Source of the DNA: Amnibacterium endophyticum
Lineage (GTDB): Bacteria; Actinomycetota; Actinomycetes; Actinomycetales; Microbacteriaceae
NCBI RefSeq assembly: GCF_042680685.1
Contig: NZ_JBHUEA010000015.1
Coordinates: 1 to 64,000 of the forward strand
Length of the DNA: 64,000 bases
Direction of reading: 5' to 3'
Shown: piece by piece, positions 25,248 through 33,801 of the stretch
Layout of the letters: every line of letters begins with the position of its first letter
Position numbering within the stretch: the stretch's first letter is position 1
Notes under the pieces: generated by a model
Database searches by the model: none
The model's input: only the letters and a program-made list of their open reading frames with translations
Told to the model about the DNA's origin: nothing
Position numbers and translations under genes: made by a program

Positions 25248-25943
25248 ATGGTGAGGCTGCGCGGACTGGGCGCGGGCGAGACGCTGACGGCGGTCGCCGA
25301 CTCGGTCGCCGTGATCGGGCTGGGGCGGTTCGGCTCCGCCCTGGCGCTCGAGCTGATGGAGACCGGCAGCGACGTGCTCGGCGTGGACTCGCGCGAGGAG
25401 CTGGTGCAGCGGATGAACGGGCGCCTCACCCACGTGGTCCGCGCCGACAGCACCCAGGAGAGCACGCTCCGCGAGCTGTCGCTGCCGGACTTCGAGCGGG
25501 TCGTCGTCGCGATCGGCACCGACCTCGAGGCCAGCATCCTGACCGCGTCCCTGCTGCTCGAGTTCGGGGTGCCGCAGATCTGGGCGAAGGCCGTCTCGGA
25601 CGCGCACGGCGCGATCCTGACCCGGCTCGGCGTGCACAACGTCGTCTACCCGGAGAAGGACATGGGGCGCCGCATCGCGCACCGGGTGCAGGGCAACCTG
25701 CAGGACTTCGTCGAGCTCGGCGACGACTTCGCCGCCGTGCGCACCCGGCCGCCGTCCTACCTCGTCGGCAAGACCGTCGCGGAGGCGAAGACGCGCGACA
25801 ACCTCGGCGTCACCATCACCGCGCTGAAGCGGCCGGACGGCGGGTGGCACCACTGCACCACCGACTCGGTGATCGGCGCCGACGACCTGCTGCTCGTCAC
25901 CGGCCCGACGAAGAAGGCGGAGCGCTTCGCCGCGGGCCGTTGA
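25248..25943 (+). CDS. TrkA/KtrA-type potassium uptake regulatory subunit
   Basis: Cytoplasmic gating ring subunit of 231 residues. RCK-N Rossmann domain with VAVIGLGRFGSALALEL (GxGxxG) and acidic residue in LGVDSREELV, followed by an RCK-C domain (SYLVGKTVAEAKTRDNLGV). It binds nucleotide and gates the TrkH-type subunit encoded just upstream. AGGAGGA before ATG 25248 is a strong ribosome site. A perfect hairpin terminator follows at 25971. Confidence 0.95.
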   Translation: MVRLRGLGAGETLTAVADSVAVIGLGRFGSALALELMETGSDVLGVDSREELVQRMNGRLTHVVRADSTQESTLRELSLPDFERVVVAIGTDLEASILTASLLLEFGVPQIWAKAVSDAHGAILTRLGVHNVVYPEKDMGRRIAHRVQGNLQDFVELGDDFAAVRTRPPSYLVGKTVAEAKTRDNLGVTITALKRPDGGWHHCTTDSVIGADDLLLVTGPTKKAERFAAGR

Positions 25944-25970
25944 CCGCGCGGTGCGCCGGGCGGGCGCGGA

Positions 25971-26008
25971 CCGACGGGACGGGCGCCTCGTGACGCCCGT
26001 CCCGTCGG
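25971..26008. terminator. Bidirectional terminator after trkA-type gene
   Basis: A perfect 15-bp stem (25971-25985 with 25994-26008) and 8-base loop, between the convergent genes ending at 25943 and 26037. Confidence 0.9.
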
Positions 26009-26036
26009 ATCACGCCCGCGAGCGCGATTCGCGACG

Positions 26037-26879
26037 TCAGCTCGGGATGTAGTCGAAGACGTCCGGGTCCGGGCCGGTGCGCTCGGCGCGGTCGAGGGCG
26101 GTGATGTCGCTCATGTCCGCGTCCGACAGCTCGAAGTCGAAGATCGCGAAGTTGTCGCGCACGCGCTCCGGCGTGACCGACTTCGGGAACACGATGTCGC
26201 CGCGCTGGATGTGCCAGCGCAGCACGACCTGCGCCGGCGACTTCCCGGTGCGTCGCGCGATCCGCTCGATCACCGCGTCGTCCAGCACCTTGCCCTGCGC
26301 GATCGGCGACCAGGCCTCGGTCGCGATCTGGTGCTCGCGGTCGAAGTCGCGCATGTCGTCCTGCGCCAGGTACGGGTGGATCTCGATCTGGTTGACGGCG
26401 GGCACCACGGTCGTCTCCGCGAACAGCCGGTTCAGGTGGTGCTGCTTGAAGTTCGAGACGCCGATCGCGCGGACCCGGCCGCCCTGCAGCATCTCCTCCA
26501 TCGCCTTCCAGGCGTCCACGTAGCCGCCGTCGGTCAGCGGCCAGTGCATGAGGAAGAGGTCGAGGTGCCCGATGTCGAGGGCCGACAGCGTGTCCTCGAA
26601 CGCCTTCGCCGCCGCCTCGGGCGCGTGGTAGCCGTTGTTCAGCTTGCTCGTGACGAAGATCTTGTCGCGGTCGATGCCCGACTCGCGCACGGCCTCGCCG
26701 ACCTCGCGCTCGTTGCCGTACATCTCCGCCGTGTCGATGTGGCGGTAGCCCTCGCGCAGCGCGACGAGCGTCGCCTCCTTCGTGTCCTCCGGCGGGATCT
26801 GGAAGACGCCGAAGCCCAGCTGCGGGATCTCGACGCCGTTGTTCAGCGTGATCATGGGGACTGCACCGGTCGTTGCCAT
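26037..26879 (-). CDS. Aldo/keto reductase
   Basis: NADPH-dependent carbonyl reductase of 280 residues. The catalytic tetrad is visible: Asp in HIDTAEMYGNE, Tyr in the same segment, Lys in FVTSKL and His in LMHWPL. GVSNF and FPKSVTPERVRDN bind cofactor. It resembles the 2,5-diketogluconate reductase group; the physiological substrate is unknown. The start at 26879 (MATTGAVPMITL) sits 7 bases after TAGCGT, another apparently leaderless start; the long upstream frame is not used. Confidence 0.94.
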   Translation of the reverse strand: MATTGAVPMITLNNGVEIPQLGFGVFQIPPEDTKEATLVALREGYRHIDTAEMYGNEREVGEAVRESGIDRDKIFVTSKLNNGYHAPEAAAKAFEDTLSALDIGHLDLFLMHWPLTDGGYVDAWKAMEEMLQGGRVRAIGVSNFKQHHLNRLFAETTVVPAVNQIEIHPYLAQDDMRDFDREHQIATEAWSPIAQGKVLDDAVIERIARRTGKSPAQVVLRWHIQRGDIVFPKSVTPERVRDNFAIFDFELSDADMSDITALDRAERTGPDPDVFDYIPS

Positions 26880-26886
26880 GTCATCG

Positions 26887-26892
26887 ACGCTA
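26887..26892 (-). promoter_or_regulatory. -10 element of the aldo/keto reductase gene
   Basis: TAGCGT on the minus strand, 7 bases before ATG 26879, with no ribosome site. Confidence 0.5.
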
Positions 26893-26933
26893 CGCGCGCA
26901 CGGCTGATGCCGGCCTGACGGGCGGTCGGGCGC

Positions 26934-26939
26934 TACGGT
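26934..26939 (+). promoter_or_regulatory. -10 element, leaderless SHOCT gene
   Basis: TACGGT, 6 bases, GTG 26946. The spacing is the same as at ATG-starting leaderless genes although the start codon is GTG. Confidence 0.55.
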
Positions 26940-26945
26940 CGCTGC

Positions 26946-27263
26946 GTGCCCGGCGATCTCGGCCCCGATCCGTTCCCGGCCGGCGTCTCCCACGCCGCCT
27001 TCGTCGTCGTCCCCGCGATCATCGGCATCGTCTTCCTGCTGATCGTCGTGTCGATCGTCTACCGCTCGGTCCGGCTCGGCCGCCGCGGGGTGAACCCCCT
27101 CACCCTCCAGGAGGACCTGGCCGCCCGCGCGCTCCGCTCGCAGGCGCTCGCGCCCGCGCGCTCGAAGGCGGAACGGCTGGCGGAGCTCGACCGGCTGCAC
27201 GCGGACGGCGCGATCACCGACGCGGAGCGGGCGGACGCCCGCGACCGCATCCTCGCCGAGTAG
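26946..27263 (+). CDS. SHOCT-domain membrane protein
   Basis: Protein of 105 residues with one membrane helix (about 18-40) and a C-terminal SHOCT motif (AERLAELDRLHADGAITDAE followed by RADARDRIL), a short helical hairpin commonly found at protein termini. The GTG start is supported by the -10 hexamer placed 6 bases upstream. Function unknown. It is convergent with the next gene, with only 18 bases between stops and no hairpin. Confidence 0.82.
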   Translation: MPGDLGPDPFPAGVSHAAFVVVPAIIGIVFLLIVVSIVYRSVRLGRRGVNPLTLQEDLAARALRSQALAPARSKAERLAELDRLHADGAITDAERADARDRILAE

Positions 27264-27281
27264 GGACCGGAGGGCGCTCGC

Positions 27282-27968
27282 TCAGGCCCGCTCGAGATCG
27301 ACCGTGATCGCCCGGTGGTCCGACAGGTCGTCGGCGGACACCTGGACGCGCTCGATGCGCCAGCCCGGGGGCACGAGGAAGTAGTCGTCGGTCTCGTCGG
27401 TGCCCGGGTGCGACTCGTAGCTCGCGACCTCGGTGGTCAGCACGCCCTGCCCAAGCAGGGCGCGGTGGCGCTCCAGGTGGTCCACGTTGAAGTCGCCGCC
27501 GAGGATCCGCTGCTCCCCGCGCGCGGCGAGGATGCGCCGCAGCTCGCCGAGGTGCTCGAGCGCGAACGCGTCCCGGACGGAGAGGTGCACGTTCACGAGC
27601 GGCCAGGTCCCGTCGTCCGCCGCCACGTCGACCACCTGGACGATCCGCTCGTGCGGGTCCTCCGCCTCGTGCCGCAGCACGAGCGCCTCCGTCGCCACGA
27701 CCGGGTGCTTCGACAGCAGCCCGAGGCCCTCGCGGTAGAGCGGGTGCACGCGCCCCTGCTGCAGCCGGGTGATCGACTCGTGCCGGTGCGGGTAGCGCAG
27801 CTCGCGGTTCAGCATCGCGACCGGCGACCACGGGGAGACGTCAGGCAGGTAGACGTCCTCCTGGAAGAGGACCACGTCCGGGTCGAGCCGGCGCAGCGCG
27901 GCCACGATGCGGGGCGAGCGGTGGTCCCAGTCGAGGAGCCCCTGGAGGTTCAGCGAGGTGATGCGCAC
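27282..27968 (-). CDS. Endonuclease/exonuclease/phosphatase family protein
   Basis: Protein of 228 residues with the metal-dependent phosphodiesterase fold of DNase I and sphingomyelinases: SLNLQGLLDWD (Asn), VVLFQEDVYLP (metal Glu), GLGLLSKHPV, LVNVHLS, GGDFNVDHLE and LSDHRAI (catalytic Asp-His). All catalytic residues are present. No signal peptide is seen, so it is cytoplasmic. It starts at GTG 27968; CACGAT lies 7 bases upstream. Substrate (nucleic acid, phospholipid or sugar phosphate) unknown. Confidence 0.87.
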   Translation of the reverse strand: MRITSLNLQGLLDWDHRSPRIVAALRRLDPDVVLFQEDVYLPDVSPWSPVAMLNRELRYPHRHESITRLQQGRVHPLYREGLGLLSKHPVVATEALVLRHEAEDPHERIVQVVDVAADDGTWPLVNVHLSVRDAFALEHLGELRRILAARGEQRILGGDFNVDHLERHRALLGQGVLTTEVASYESHPGTDETDDYFLVPPGWRIERVQVSADDLSDHRAITVDLERA

Positions 27969-27995
27969 GGGAGCGATCGTGGCGGAGCCCGCCTG

Positions 27996-28826
27996 TCAGC
28001 TCCCCGCCGCCGGGTCCTCGGCCGCGACCGGCGGCAGGTCGTCCCAGCCGCCCTGCGGCGTCGCGCAGGTCTCCCGGAACACGTACTGCGAGGGCCGCTT
28101 GCGCTCGCTGCTCGTCCAGTCGATCGCCGGGCGGCGCCGGTCCTCGGGCAGGTACCCGAGCCGGTAGACCGCCATCAGCTCCAGCTCGTCGGGCACCTGC
28201 AGCAGGTCGACGATCCGGTCCCACTGGCCCGGCACCTCCATGGGGAAGGAGACGAACTGGATGCCCATCCCGACCGTGCCGACGGTGAGCCAGACGTTCT
28301 CCATCGCCGCGCCCATGCTGAAGAGCGAGTAGAAGGACGACAGCTCGCCGGGCCGGTACTCGCCCCGGTCGAGCATCACCCCGAGCAGCAGCGGCGACCC
28401 GGCGACGAGGCGCCGGTTCTCGGCGCCCAGGGTCTGCGGCACGCGCAGCGAGTTCATGAGCCGCTGGCCGCGGGAGGTGAACGCCTGCGACGTGAAGGGG
28501 CGCAGCGGCGCGGGCAGCCTGTCGAAGAGCATGCCGTCGCGCCGTCGCGCCATCTCGGCCTTTGAGAACCGGAAGTACGGCTTGTACCGCTCGAAGAACG
28601 TCCCCTGCGCCATGGCCGTGGTCATGCTCGACCCGCTGATCTCCGCGACCGCCTCGATCGTCTCCCGCGACTCCACGAGCACGAACCGCCAGGGCTGGCT
28701 GTTCAGCTGGCTGGGCGCGCGGCCCGCCACCTCCATCAGCAGGCGCTGGTGCTCCGGGGAGACGGGGTCGGGCAGGAACGCCCCGTTCGTCGTGCGGCGG
28801 CGGCGGATCGCCTCGAGCAGGTCCAC
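27996..28826 (-). CDS. Nitroreductase family flavoprotein
   Basis: FMN-dependent oxidoreductase of 276 residues. DLLEAIRRRRTTNGAFLPDP, then APSQLNSQPWRFVLVES, typical FMN contacts of nitroreductases, and later GMGIQFVSFPMEVPGQWDRI. An insertion of about 50 residues with Phe/Arg-rich RYKPYFRFSKAEMARRRDGM lengthens the usual fold. It starts at GTG 28826 with GGAGGAG 7 bases upstream. It follows a small membrane-protein gene by 2 bases, so the two form an operon. Possible roles include reduction of quinones or nitro compounds. Confidence 0.9.
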   Translation of the reverse strand: MDLLEAIRRRRTTNGAFLPDPVSPEHQRLLMEVAGRAPSQLNSQPWRFVLVESRETIEAVAEISGSSMTTAMAQGTFFERYKPYFRFSKAEMARRRDGMLFDRLPAPLRPFTSQAFTSRGQRLMNSLRVPQTLGAENRRLVAGSPLLLGVMLDRGEYRPGELSSFYSLFSMGAAMENVWLTVGTVGMGIQFVSFPMEVPGQWDRIVDLLQVPDELELMAVYRLGYLPEDRRRPAIDWTSSERKRPSQYVFRETCATPQGGWDDLPPVAAEDPAAGS

Positions 28827-28828
28827 GG

Positions 28829-29155
28829 TCAGGCTCCTCCACGGATCAGCAGGGCGCCGGCGTACCAGGGCGCCGCGGTCAGCGCGGTCCGCGCGTGCAT
28901 GCCGTGGCCGGCATGCGGCAGGACCGCGAGCGGCGCCAGCGCCGGGGCGAGCGCGATGCCCGGGGCGGAGCGCTGCACGATGCCGGCGCCGACCGCGGCC
29001 GCCGTGGTCGCGGCGGTCACGATGTACAGCGCGTGGTGCACCCAGCGGTGCCGGCGGGTGTCGACCACGCGGGTCGCGACCGCGGTGCCGAGGGCGCAGT
29101 TGGCGAGGTACGCGCCGCTCGCGACGCGCACCAGCAGGCGGGTCGCAGCGGGCAC
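28829..29155 (-). CDS. Small polytopic membrane protein before the nitroreductase gene
   Basis: Protein of 108 residues with three or four hydrophobic helices: VASGAYLANCALGTAVATRV, ALYIVTAATTAAAVGAGIV, IALAPALAPLAVLPHAGHG and ALTAAPWYAGALLI. GTG 29155 was chosen because GGAGG lies 8 bases upstream and the helices start soon after. Its stop is 2 bases before the nitroreductase start, so they are coexpressed; a redox link is possible. No family is recognised. Confidence 0.7.
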   Translation of the reverse strand: MPAATRLLVRVASGAYLANCALGTAVATRVVDTRRHRWVHHALYIVTAATTAAAVGAGIVQRSAPGIALAPALAPLAVLPHAGHGMHARTALTAAPWYAGALLIRGGA

Positions 29156-29276
29156 CCCTCGATCCTCCACCGTGCCGCCCTGACGGAGGCGGTGCACGGT
29201 GCATCGCCGGGTCCGGAGCGCGCAGCGGCAGGTCGGAACCCGAAGCGGCGGCACCGGGGTGGGCGGCGACCGCACC

Positions 29277-29282
29277 TAGCAT
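29277..29282 (+). promoter_or_regulatory. -10 element, leaderless gene at 29289
   Basis: TAGCAT, 6 bases, ATG 29289, with no ribosome site. Confidence 0.55.
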
Positions 29283-29288
29283 CGGCGG

Positions 29289-29513
29289 ATGCGCGGCGCT
29301 CCGTGGGACGGCCTCTTCTACGGCTTCGTCCTGCTCGCCCTCGTGCTCGTCGGTGCGCTCACCAGCGCGCTTGAGGCGCAGGACTTCCTGTTCCGCGCCC
29401 TCGCCTGGGCGGTGACGGCGCTCTGCGTCGCCGGGATGGTCCGGATCCTCCGCAGGGCGATCCGCCTGCAGGAGCCCGACCGCCCCACCGGGCGCTGGTG
29501 GTTCGGCGGCTGA
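29289..29513 (+). CDS. Small two-helix membrane protein
   Basis: Protein of 74 residues: MRGAPWDGLFYGFVLLALVL as first helix, ALAWAVTALCVAGMVRIL as second, then a basic tail ending TGRWWFGG. The start is fixed by a -10 hexamer 6 bases upstream. No family recognised. It lies just before the xanthine dehydrogenase genes but has a separate leaderless promoter, so a link is not evident. Confidence 0.65.
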   Translation: MRGAPWDGLFYGFVLLALVLVGALTSALEAQDFLFRALAWAVTALCVAGMVRILRRAIRLQEPDRPTGRWWFGG

Positions 29514-29552
29514 GGCCCCGCCCGGCGCCTGCGCCCGCCCCGGGCGCGCGTC

Positions 29553-29584
29553 GTAACACCGCCGCAACCGCGGTGCGGTGGGAT
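29553..29584 (+). promoter_or_regulatory. GlnR-like box and -10 of the xanthine dehydrogenase operon
   Basis: GTAAC (29553-29557), 6 bases, GCAAC (29564-29568), 10 bases, then TGGGAT (29579-29584), 6 bases and ATG 29591. The known GlnR half-box is GTnAC-N6-GAAAC, so this matches 9 of 10 positions if the n is free. The spacing to the -10 equals that at narK, nnaR, allB and uox. Confidence 0.5.
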
Positions 29585-29590
29585 GGGGCG

Positions 29591-30391
29591 ATGGACCTGC
29601 CGACGCTCACCGAGGTGCGCCTGCCCGCGTCCCGCGCCGATCTCGCCCTCAGCGCGACGGTGGTGCCGCTCGGCGGCGGCACGTGGCTCTACTCGGAGCC
29701 GCAGCCGCACCTGACCGGGCTCGTCGACCTGACGGCGCTCGGCTGGACGCCGTGGGAGCGCCGGGACGACGGCGGGCTGTCCATCGCCGCGACCTGCACG
29801 ATCGCGCAGCTGGTCGCGATCCCGCACGAGTGGGCCGCGGCGCCGCTGTTCCGGCGGTGCGCGGAGTCGCTGCTGCAGTCGTTCAAGGTGTGGCGCACCG
29901 CCACCGTCGGCGGCAACATCGCGACCGCCCTCGCGGCCGGGGCGATGATCGCGCTCGGTGCTGCGCTCGACGCGGAGCTCGTGATCTGGACGCCCGACGG
30001 CGGCGAGCGGCGGCAGCGGGTGGAGGACTTCGTGCTCGCCCAGCGCGCGACCACCGCTCTGCCGGGCGAGGTGGTGCGCTCGATCGAGCTCGCGCCCGGT
30101 CCGCTCTCGGCGGTCACCGGGTTCCGCCGCATCTCGCTCGCGGCGCTCGGCCGGGCGGGCACGGTCGTGATCGGGCGCCGCGACGCCGACGGCGGCTTCG
30201 TCCTCTGCGTCACCGGCGGGACGGTGCGACCGGAGGTGCTGCGCTACGCCGCGCCTCCCGCGGCGTCCGCGCTCGCCGACGACGTCGGGGCGCTGACCAC
30301 CTGGTTCACCGACGCGCACGGCGCGGCCGACTGGCGGCGCGCGATGTCCGTGCGGTTCGCCGAGGAGCTGCGGCAGGAGCTCGGCGCATGA
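29591..30391 (+). CDS. Xanthine dehydrogenase FAD-binding subunit
   Basis: Protein of 266 residues of the molybdopterin dehydrogenase FAD domain family. VVPLGGGTWLYSEPQ binds the FAD pyrophosphate, and CTIAQLVAIP, CAESLLQSFKVWRTATVGGN and IATALAAGAMIALGAALDAE are typical. It passes electrons from the iron-sulfur clusters of the partner to NAD or another acceptor. The start at ATG 29591 begins the domain; upstream frame is noncoding and no ribosome site is seen, so the mRNA may be leaderless. The stop overlaps the next ATG (ATGA). Confidence 0.9.
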   Translation: MDLPTLTEVRLPASRADLALSATVVPLGGGTWLYSEPQPHLTGLVDLTALGWTPWERRDDGGLSIAATCTIAQLVAIPHEWAAAPLFRRCAESLLQSFKVWRTATVGGNIATALAAGAMIALGAALDAELVIWTPDGGERRQRVEDFVLAQRATTALPGEVVRSIELAPGPLSAVTGFRRISLAALGRAGTVVIGRRDADGGFVLCVTGGTVRPEVLRYAAPPAASALADDVGALTTWFTDAHGAADWRRAMSVRFAEELRQELGA

Positions 30392-33021
30392 GGTTCGAGC
30401 TCGACGGCGAGGACGTCGAGGGGCTGCCGTTCCCCGGCCAGTGCCTGCGCACGCTGCTGCGGGACGCGGGCGCGTTCGCGGTGAAGAAGGGCTGCGACTC
30501 CGGCGACTGCGGCGCCTGCGGGGTGCTGCTCGACGGCGAGCCGGTCCACTCCTGCATCGTGCCGGCGCACCGCGTGGCCGGCCGCAGCGTGACGACCGCC
30601 GCGGGACTCGGGACGCCGGACGCGCTGTCGGACGTGCAGCGGCGCTTCGTCGAGGCGGCCGGGTTCCAGTGCGGCTTCTGCACCCCCGGCATGGTCGTGA
30701 CCGCCTCGTCGGAGGCCGTCCGCTCCGCCGACGAGGCCGACCTGCCGCGGCTGTTCAAGGGCAACCTGTGCCGGTGCACGGGGTACCGCAGCATCCGCGA
30801 CGCGCTCGCCGGCCGCGGTGCGACGGAGGAGCGCGGCGTCGCGGGCGGCATCGGCCGCCCGGTGCGCGCGCCCGCGGCGGAGCGGGTGGTGACCGGTCGC
30901 GAGCCGTACACGCTCGACACCGCCACGACGGGGCTCGCCCACCTGGCGGTGCTGCGCAGCCCGCACCCGCACGCCCGCATCCGCGGGATCGACGCGAGTG
31001 CGGCGCGCGCGATGCCCGGCGTGCTCGCGGTGCTCACCCCGGAGGACGACCCGGGCGTCCTGTTCTCGACCGGGCGGCACGAGAACCGGCTCGAGGACCC
31101 GGACGACACCCTCGTGCTCGACGCCGTCGCGCGCTTCGCCGGTCAGCGCGTCGCGGCCGTCGTCGCCGAGACCCTCGGGCAGGCGGAGGCGGCCTGCCGC
31201 GTGATCGAGGTCGACTGGGAGGTGCTGCCCGCGGTCTTCGACCCGGACGAGGCGCGGTCCCCGGGCGCACCGCTGCTCCACGGCGACAAGGACCCCGTGC
31301 TGACCCGCATCGGCGAGCCGGAGCGCAACGTCGTCGCGGCGAAGCACGGCGAGATGGGCGACGTGGACGCCGCCCTCATGACCGCGGCCGTCACGGTCTC
31401 GGGCGTCTGGCGCACCGCACGGGTGTCGCACGCCGCCCTCGAGACGCACGCGACGCGCGGCTGGCTCGACGCGGACGGTCGCCTGGTGCTGCGGACCAGC
31501 TCGCAGGTGCCCTACCTCGTGCGGGACGAGCTGTGCCGCCTCCTCGGGCTGCAGCAGAACCGGGTCCGGGTGTTCACCGCCCGGGTGGGCGGCGGCTTCG
31601 GCGGCAAGCAGGAGCTCCTCACAGAGGACCTCGTCGCGCTCGCGGTGCTGCGCACCGGGCGGCCCGTGCAGTGGGAGCTGACGCGCGAGGACGAGTTCAC
31701 GGCCGTGCCGCTGCGGCACCCGAAGCGCGTCTCGGTGACCCTCGGCGCCGACCGCGACGGCGTGCTCACCGCGATGGACGTCGACGTCCTCTCCGACACC
31801 GGGGCCTACGGCAACCACGGGCCGGGCGTCATGTTCCACGGCAGCCACGAGTCCCTCGCGGTGTACCGGGTGCCGAACCGGCGGGTGCGGACCGAGGCGG
31901 TCTACACGAACAATCCGCCGTCGGGCGCCTTCCGCGGCTACGGGCTGGGTCAGGTGATGTTCGCGCTCGAGTCGGCGATGGACGAGCTGGCGCGACGCCT
32001 CGGGATCGCCCCGCTCGAGCTGCGGCGCATCAACGCGATCCGGCCGGGCGACCCGATCCTCGTCACCGATCCGGGCGAGGTCACGGACCTGCGGTACGGC
32101 GGGTACGCCCTGGACCAGGCCATCGACCTGGCGGAGGCGGCGCTGGCGGAGCCCGGCGAGCCGGCCCCCGAGGGCCCCGAGTGGCGCACGGGGACGGGCA
32201 CCGCGCTCGGGATGATCGCGACGATGCCGCCCCGCGGGCACTTCAGCGAGGTCCGGCTGGCGCTCGAGCCGGACGGGCTGGTCCTCGACGTGGGCACCGC
32301 CGAGTTCGGCAACGGCACCACCACCGTGCACGCCCAGATCGTGGCCGAGGTGCTCGGCGTCGCCCCCGACGCGGTGCGGATCCGCTCGTCCGACACGGAC
32401 GCCGCCCCCTACGACACCGGCGCGTTCGGCTCCGCGGGCACCGTGGTCGCCGGGAAGGCGGTGCACGCGGCCGCCCTCGCGATGCGGGACCTGATCGAGG
32501 CGTCGCGCGCTCGGCTCGGCGACCTGCCGCTGACGGCGCACGCGCCGCTCGTCGCGGCGGGGTCCGCCGACGGCACCCCGCGCGGGCTCGCCTTCAACGT
32601 GCACGGCTTCCGCGTCGCCGTGCACACCGGGACCGGGGAGGTGCGCATCCTGAAGTCGGTGCAGGGCGTGGACGCGGGCACGGTGCTGAACCCGGAGCAG
32701 CTGCGCGGCCAGGTCGAGGGCGGGACGGCGCAGGCGATCGGCTCCGCGCTGCTCGAGGAGGTCGTGGTCGAGCAGGGGCGGGTCCTGACGCGGGCCTTCC
32801 GCAACTACCGGGTGCCGCAGATGGCGGACGTCCCCCGCACCGAGGTGCGCTTCGCGACGAGCCACGACGACCTCGGCCCGTTCGGCGCCAAGTCGATGAG
32901 CGAGGCGCCGTACAACCCGATCGCTCCGGCGCTCGCGAACGCGATCCGCGACGCGATCGGGGTGCGCCCGCACGAGCTGCCGATGACCCGCGATCGCGTC
33001 TGGCGACTGCTGCACGGCTGA
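30388..33021 (+). CDS. Xanthine dehydrogenase, fused 2Fe-2S and molybdopterin subunit
   Basis: Enzyme of 877 residues that oxidises hypoxanthine/xanthine to urate. Residues 1-150 form the small iron-sulfur subunit: GCDSGDCGACGVLLDGEPVH (plant-type 2Fe-2S) and QCGFCTPG with NLCRCTGY (second cluster). From about 160 onward is the molybdopterin subunit, with RVGGGFGGKQELL, NNPPSGAFRGYG and the catalytic-Glu segment FGAKSMSEAPYNP near the C-terminus. In many bacteria these are two genes; here they are one. ATG 30388 overlaps the FAD subunit stop, with AGGAGC just upstream. Urate degradation genes lie 20 kb away. No XdhC-type insertase is in the window, but a MocA-like protein is encoded at 57475. 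Confidence 0.92.
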   Translation: MRFELDGEDVEGLPFPGQCLRTLLRDAGAFAVKKGCDSGDCGACGVLLDGEPVHSCIVPAHRVAGRSVTTAAGLGTPDALSDVQRRFVEAAGFQCGFCTPGMVVTASSEAVRSADEADLPRLFKGNLCRCTGYRSIRDALAGRGATEERGVAGGIGRPVRAPAAERVVTGREPYTLDTATTGLAHLAVLRSPHPHARIRGIDASAARAMPGVLAVLTPEDDPGVLFSTGRHENRLEDPDDTLVLDAVARFAGQRVAAVVAETLGQAEAACRVIEVDWEVLPAVFDPDEARSPGAPLLHGDKDPVLTRIGEPERNVVAAKHGEMGDVDAALMTAAVTVSGVWRTARVSHAALETHATRGWLDADGRLVLRTSSQVPYLVRDELCRLLGLQQNRVRVFTARVGGGFGGKQELLTEDLVALAVLRTGRPVQWELTREDEFTAVPLRHPKRVSVTLGADRDGVLTAMDVDVLSDTGAYGNHGPGVMFHGSHESLAVYRVPNRRVRTEAVYTNNPPSGAFRGYGLGQVMFALESAMDELARRLGIAPLELRRINAIRPGDPILVTDPGEVTDLRYGGYALDQAIDLAEAALAEPGEPAPEGPEWRTGTGTALGMIATMPPRGHFSEVRLALEPDGLVLDVGTAEFGNGTTTVHAQIVAEVLGVAPDAVRIRSSDTDAAPYDTGAFGSAGTVVAGKAVHAAALAMRDLIEASRARLGDLPLTAHAPLVAAGSADGTPRGLAFNVHGFRVAVHTGTGEVRILKSVQGVDAGTVLNPEQLRGQVEGGTAQAIGSALLEEVVVEQGRVLTRAFRNYRVPQMADVPRTEVRFATSHDDLGPFGAKSMSEAPYNPIAPALANAIRDAIGVRPHELPMTRDRVWRLLHG

Positions 33022-33042
33022 GCGCACGCGCTCGGGGGCGGA

Positions 33043-33801
33043 TCAGGACGCGGCGACCGCCCCGACGGCCGAGGCGGTCGCCGCAGCCGCCTCCGCACGG
33101 ACTGCGACCTTCCCGATCACGACCACCGCGGGCGACGCCACGCCGGCCTCGGCGGCGTCCCACATCGCCCGCCCGAGATCCGTCAGCAGGGTGCGTTGCG
33201 CGGGCGTGCAGCCCCGCTCCACGATCGCCACGGGGGTCGCGGCGGGCAGCCCGCCGCGCATCAGGCCCGCGGTGATGCTCGGCAGGTTCGTCACCCCCAT
33301 CAGCACGACGATCGTGCCGCCGAGGCCCGCGAGGTGCCGGCACTCGGCGTCGGAGAGCGGGGCGTGCCCCGAGACGACGGTGAAGAGGCGGCACACCTCC
33401 CGCTCGGTCACCGAGACGCCCGCCGCAGCAGGGACCGCGACGGCCGAGCTCACCCCCGGCACGACCCGGACCGGGACGCCGGCGAGCCGGCAGGCGTCGA
33501 CCTCCTCGGCGCCCCGCCCGAACACGAAGGGGTCACCGCCCTTCAGCCGCACGACCCGTGCGCCCGCGAGCGCGTGCTCCACCATGAGCGCCTCGATCGC
33601 CCGCTGCGGCAGCGGGTGGTGGCCCGGGCGCTTGCCGACGTCGACCAGCCGGGCTGCGGGTGCCAGTACGCGCAGGTCCGCATGCGGCGCCAGCCGGTCG
33701 TGCAGCACGACGTCCGCCGCTCCGAGCGCGCGCACGGCGGCGACCGTGAGCAGCTCGGGGTCGCCGGGCCCGCCCCCGACGAGCACCACCTCGCCGGTCA
33801 C
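33043..33801 (-). CDS. cobA: Uroporphyrinogen-III C-methyltransferase
   Basis: SAM-dependent enzyme of 252 residues making precorrin-2, the siroheme precursor. Recognised segments: VVLVGGGPGDPELLTVAAVR, VRLKGGDPFVFGRGAEE, VVPGVSSAVAVPAAAGV and VVLMGVTNLPSI. Only the methyltransferase domain is present, without the CysG dehydrogenase/ferrochelatase half; the CbiX-type protein at 42043 may supply chelatase activity. It starts at GTG 33801, overlapping the nirD stop (GTGA), and is the last gene of the narK-nasC-nirB-nirD-cobA operon. It serves siroheme supply for NirB. Confidence 0.94.
   Translation of the reverse strand: MTGEVVLVGGGPGDPELLTVAAVRALGAADVVLHDRLAPHADLRVLAPAARLVDVGKRPGHHPLPQRAIEALMVEHALAGARVVRLKGGDPFVFGRGAEEVDACRLAGVPVRVVPGVSSAVAVPAAAGVSVTEREVCRLFTVVSGHAPLSDAECRHLAGLGGTIVVLMGVTNLPSITAGLMRGGLPAATPVAIVERGCTPAQRTLLTDLGRAMWDAAEAGVASPAVVVIGKVAVRAEAAAATASAVGAVAAS

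Noticed and set aside
30244..33027. A 927-codon minus-strand open frame
   Set aside because: Antisense shadow of the xanthine dehydrogenase gene, whose catalytic motifs are all in the plus frame.
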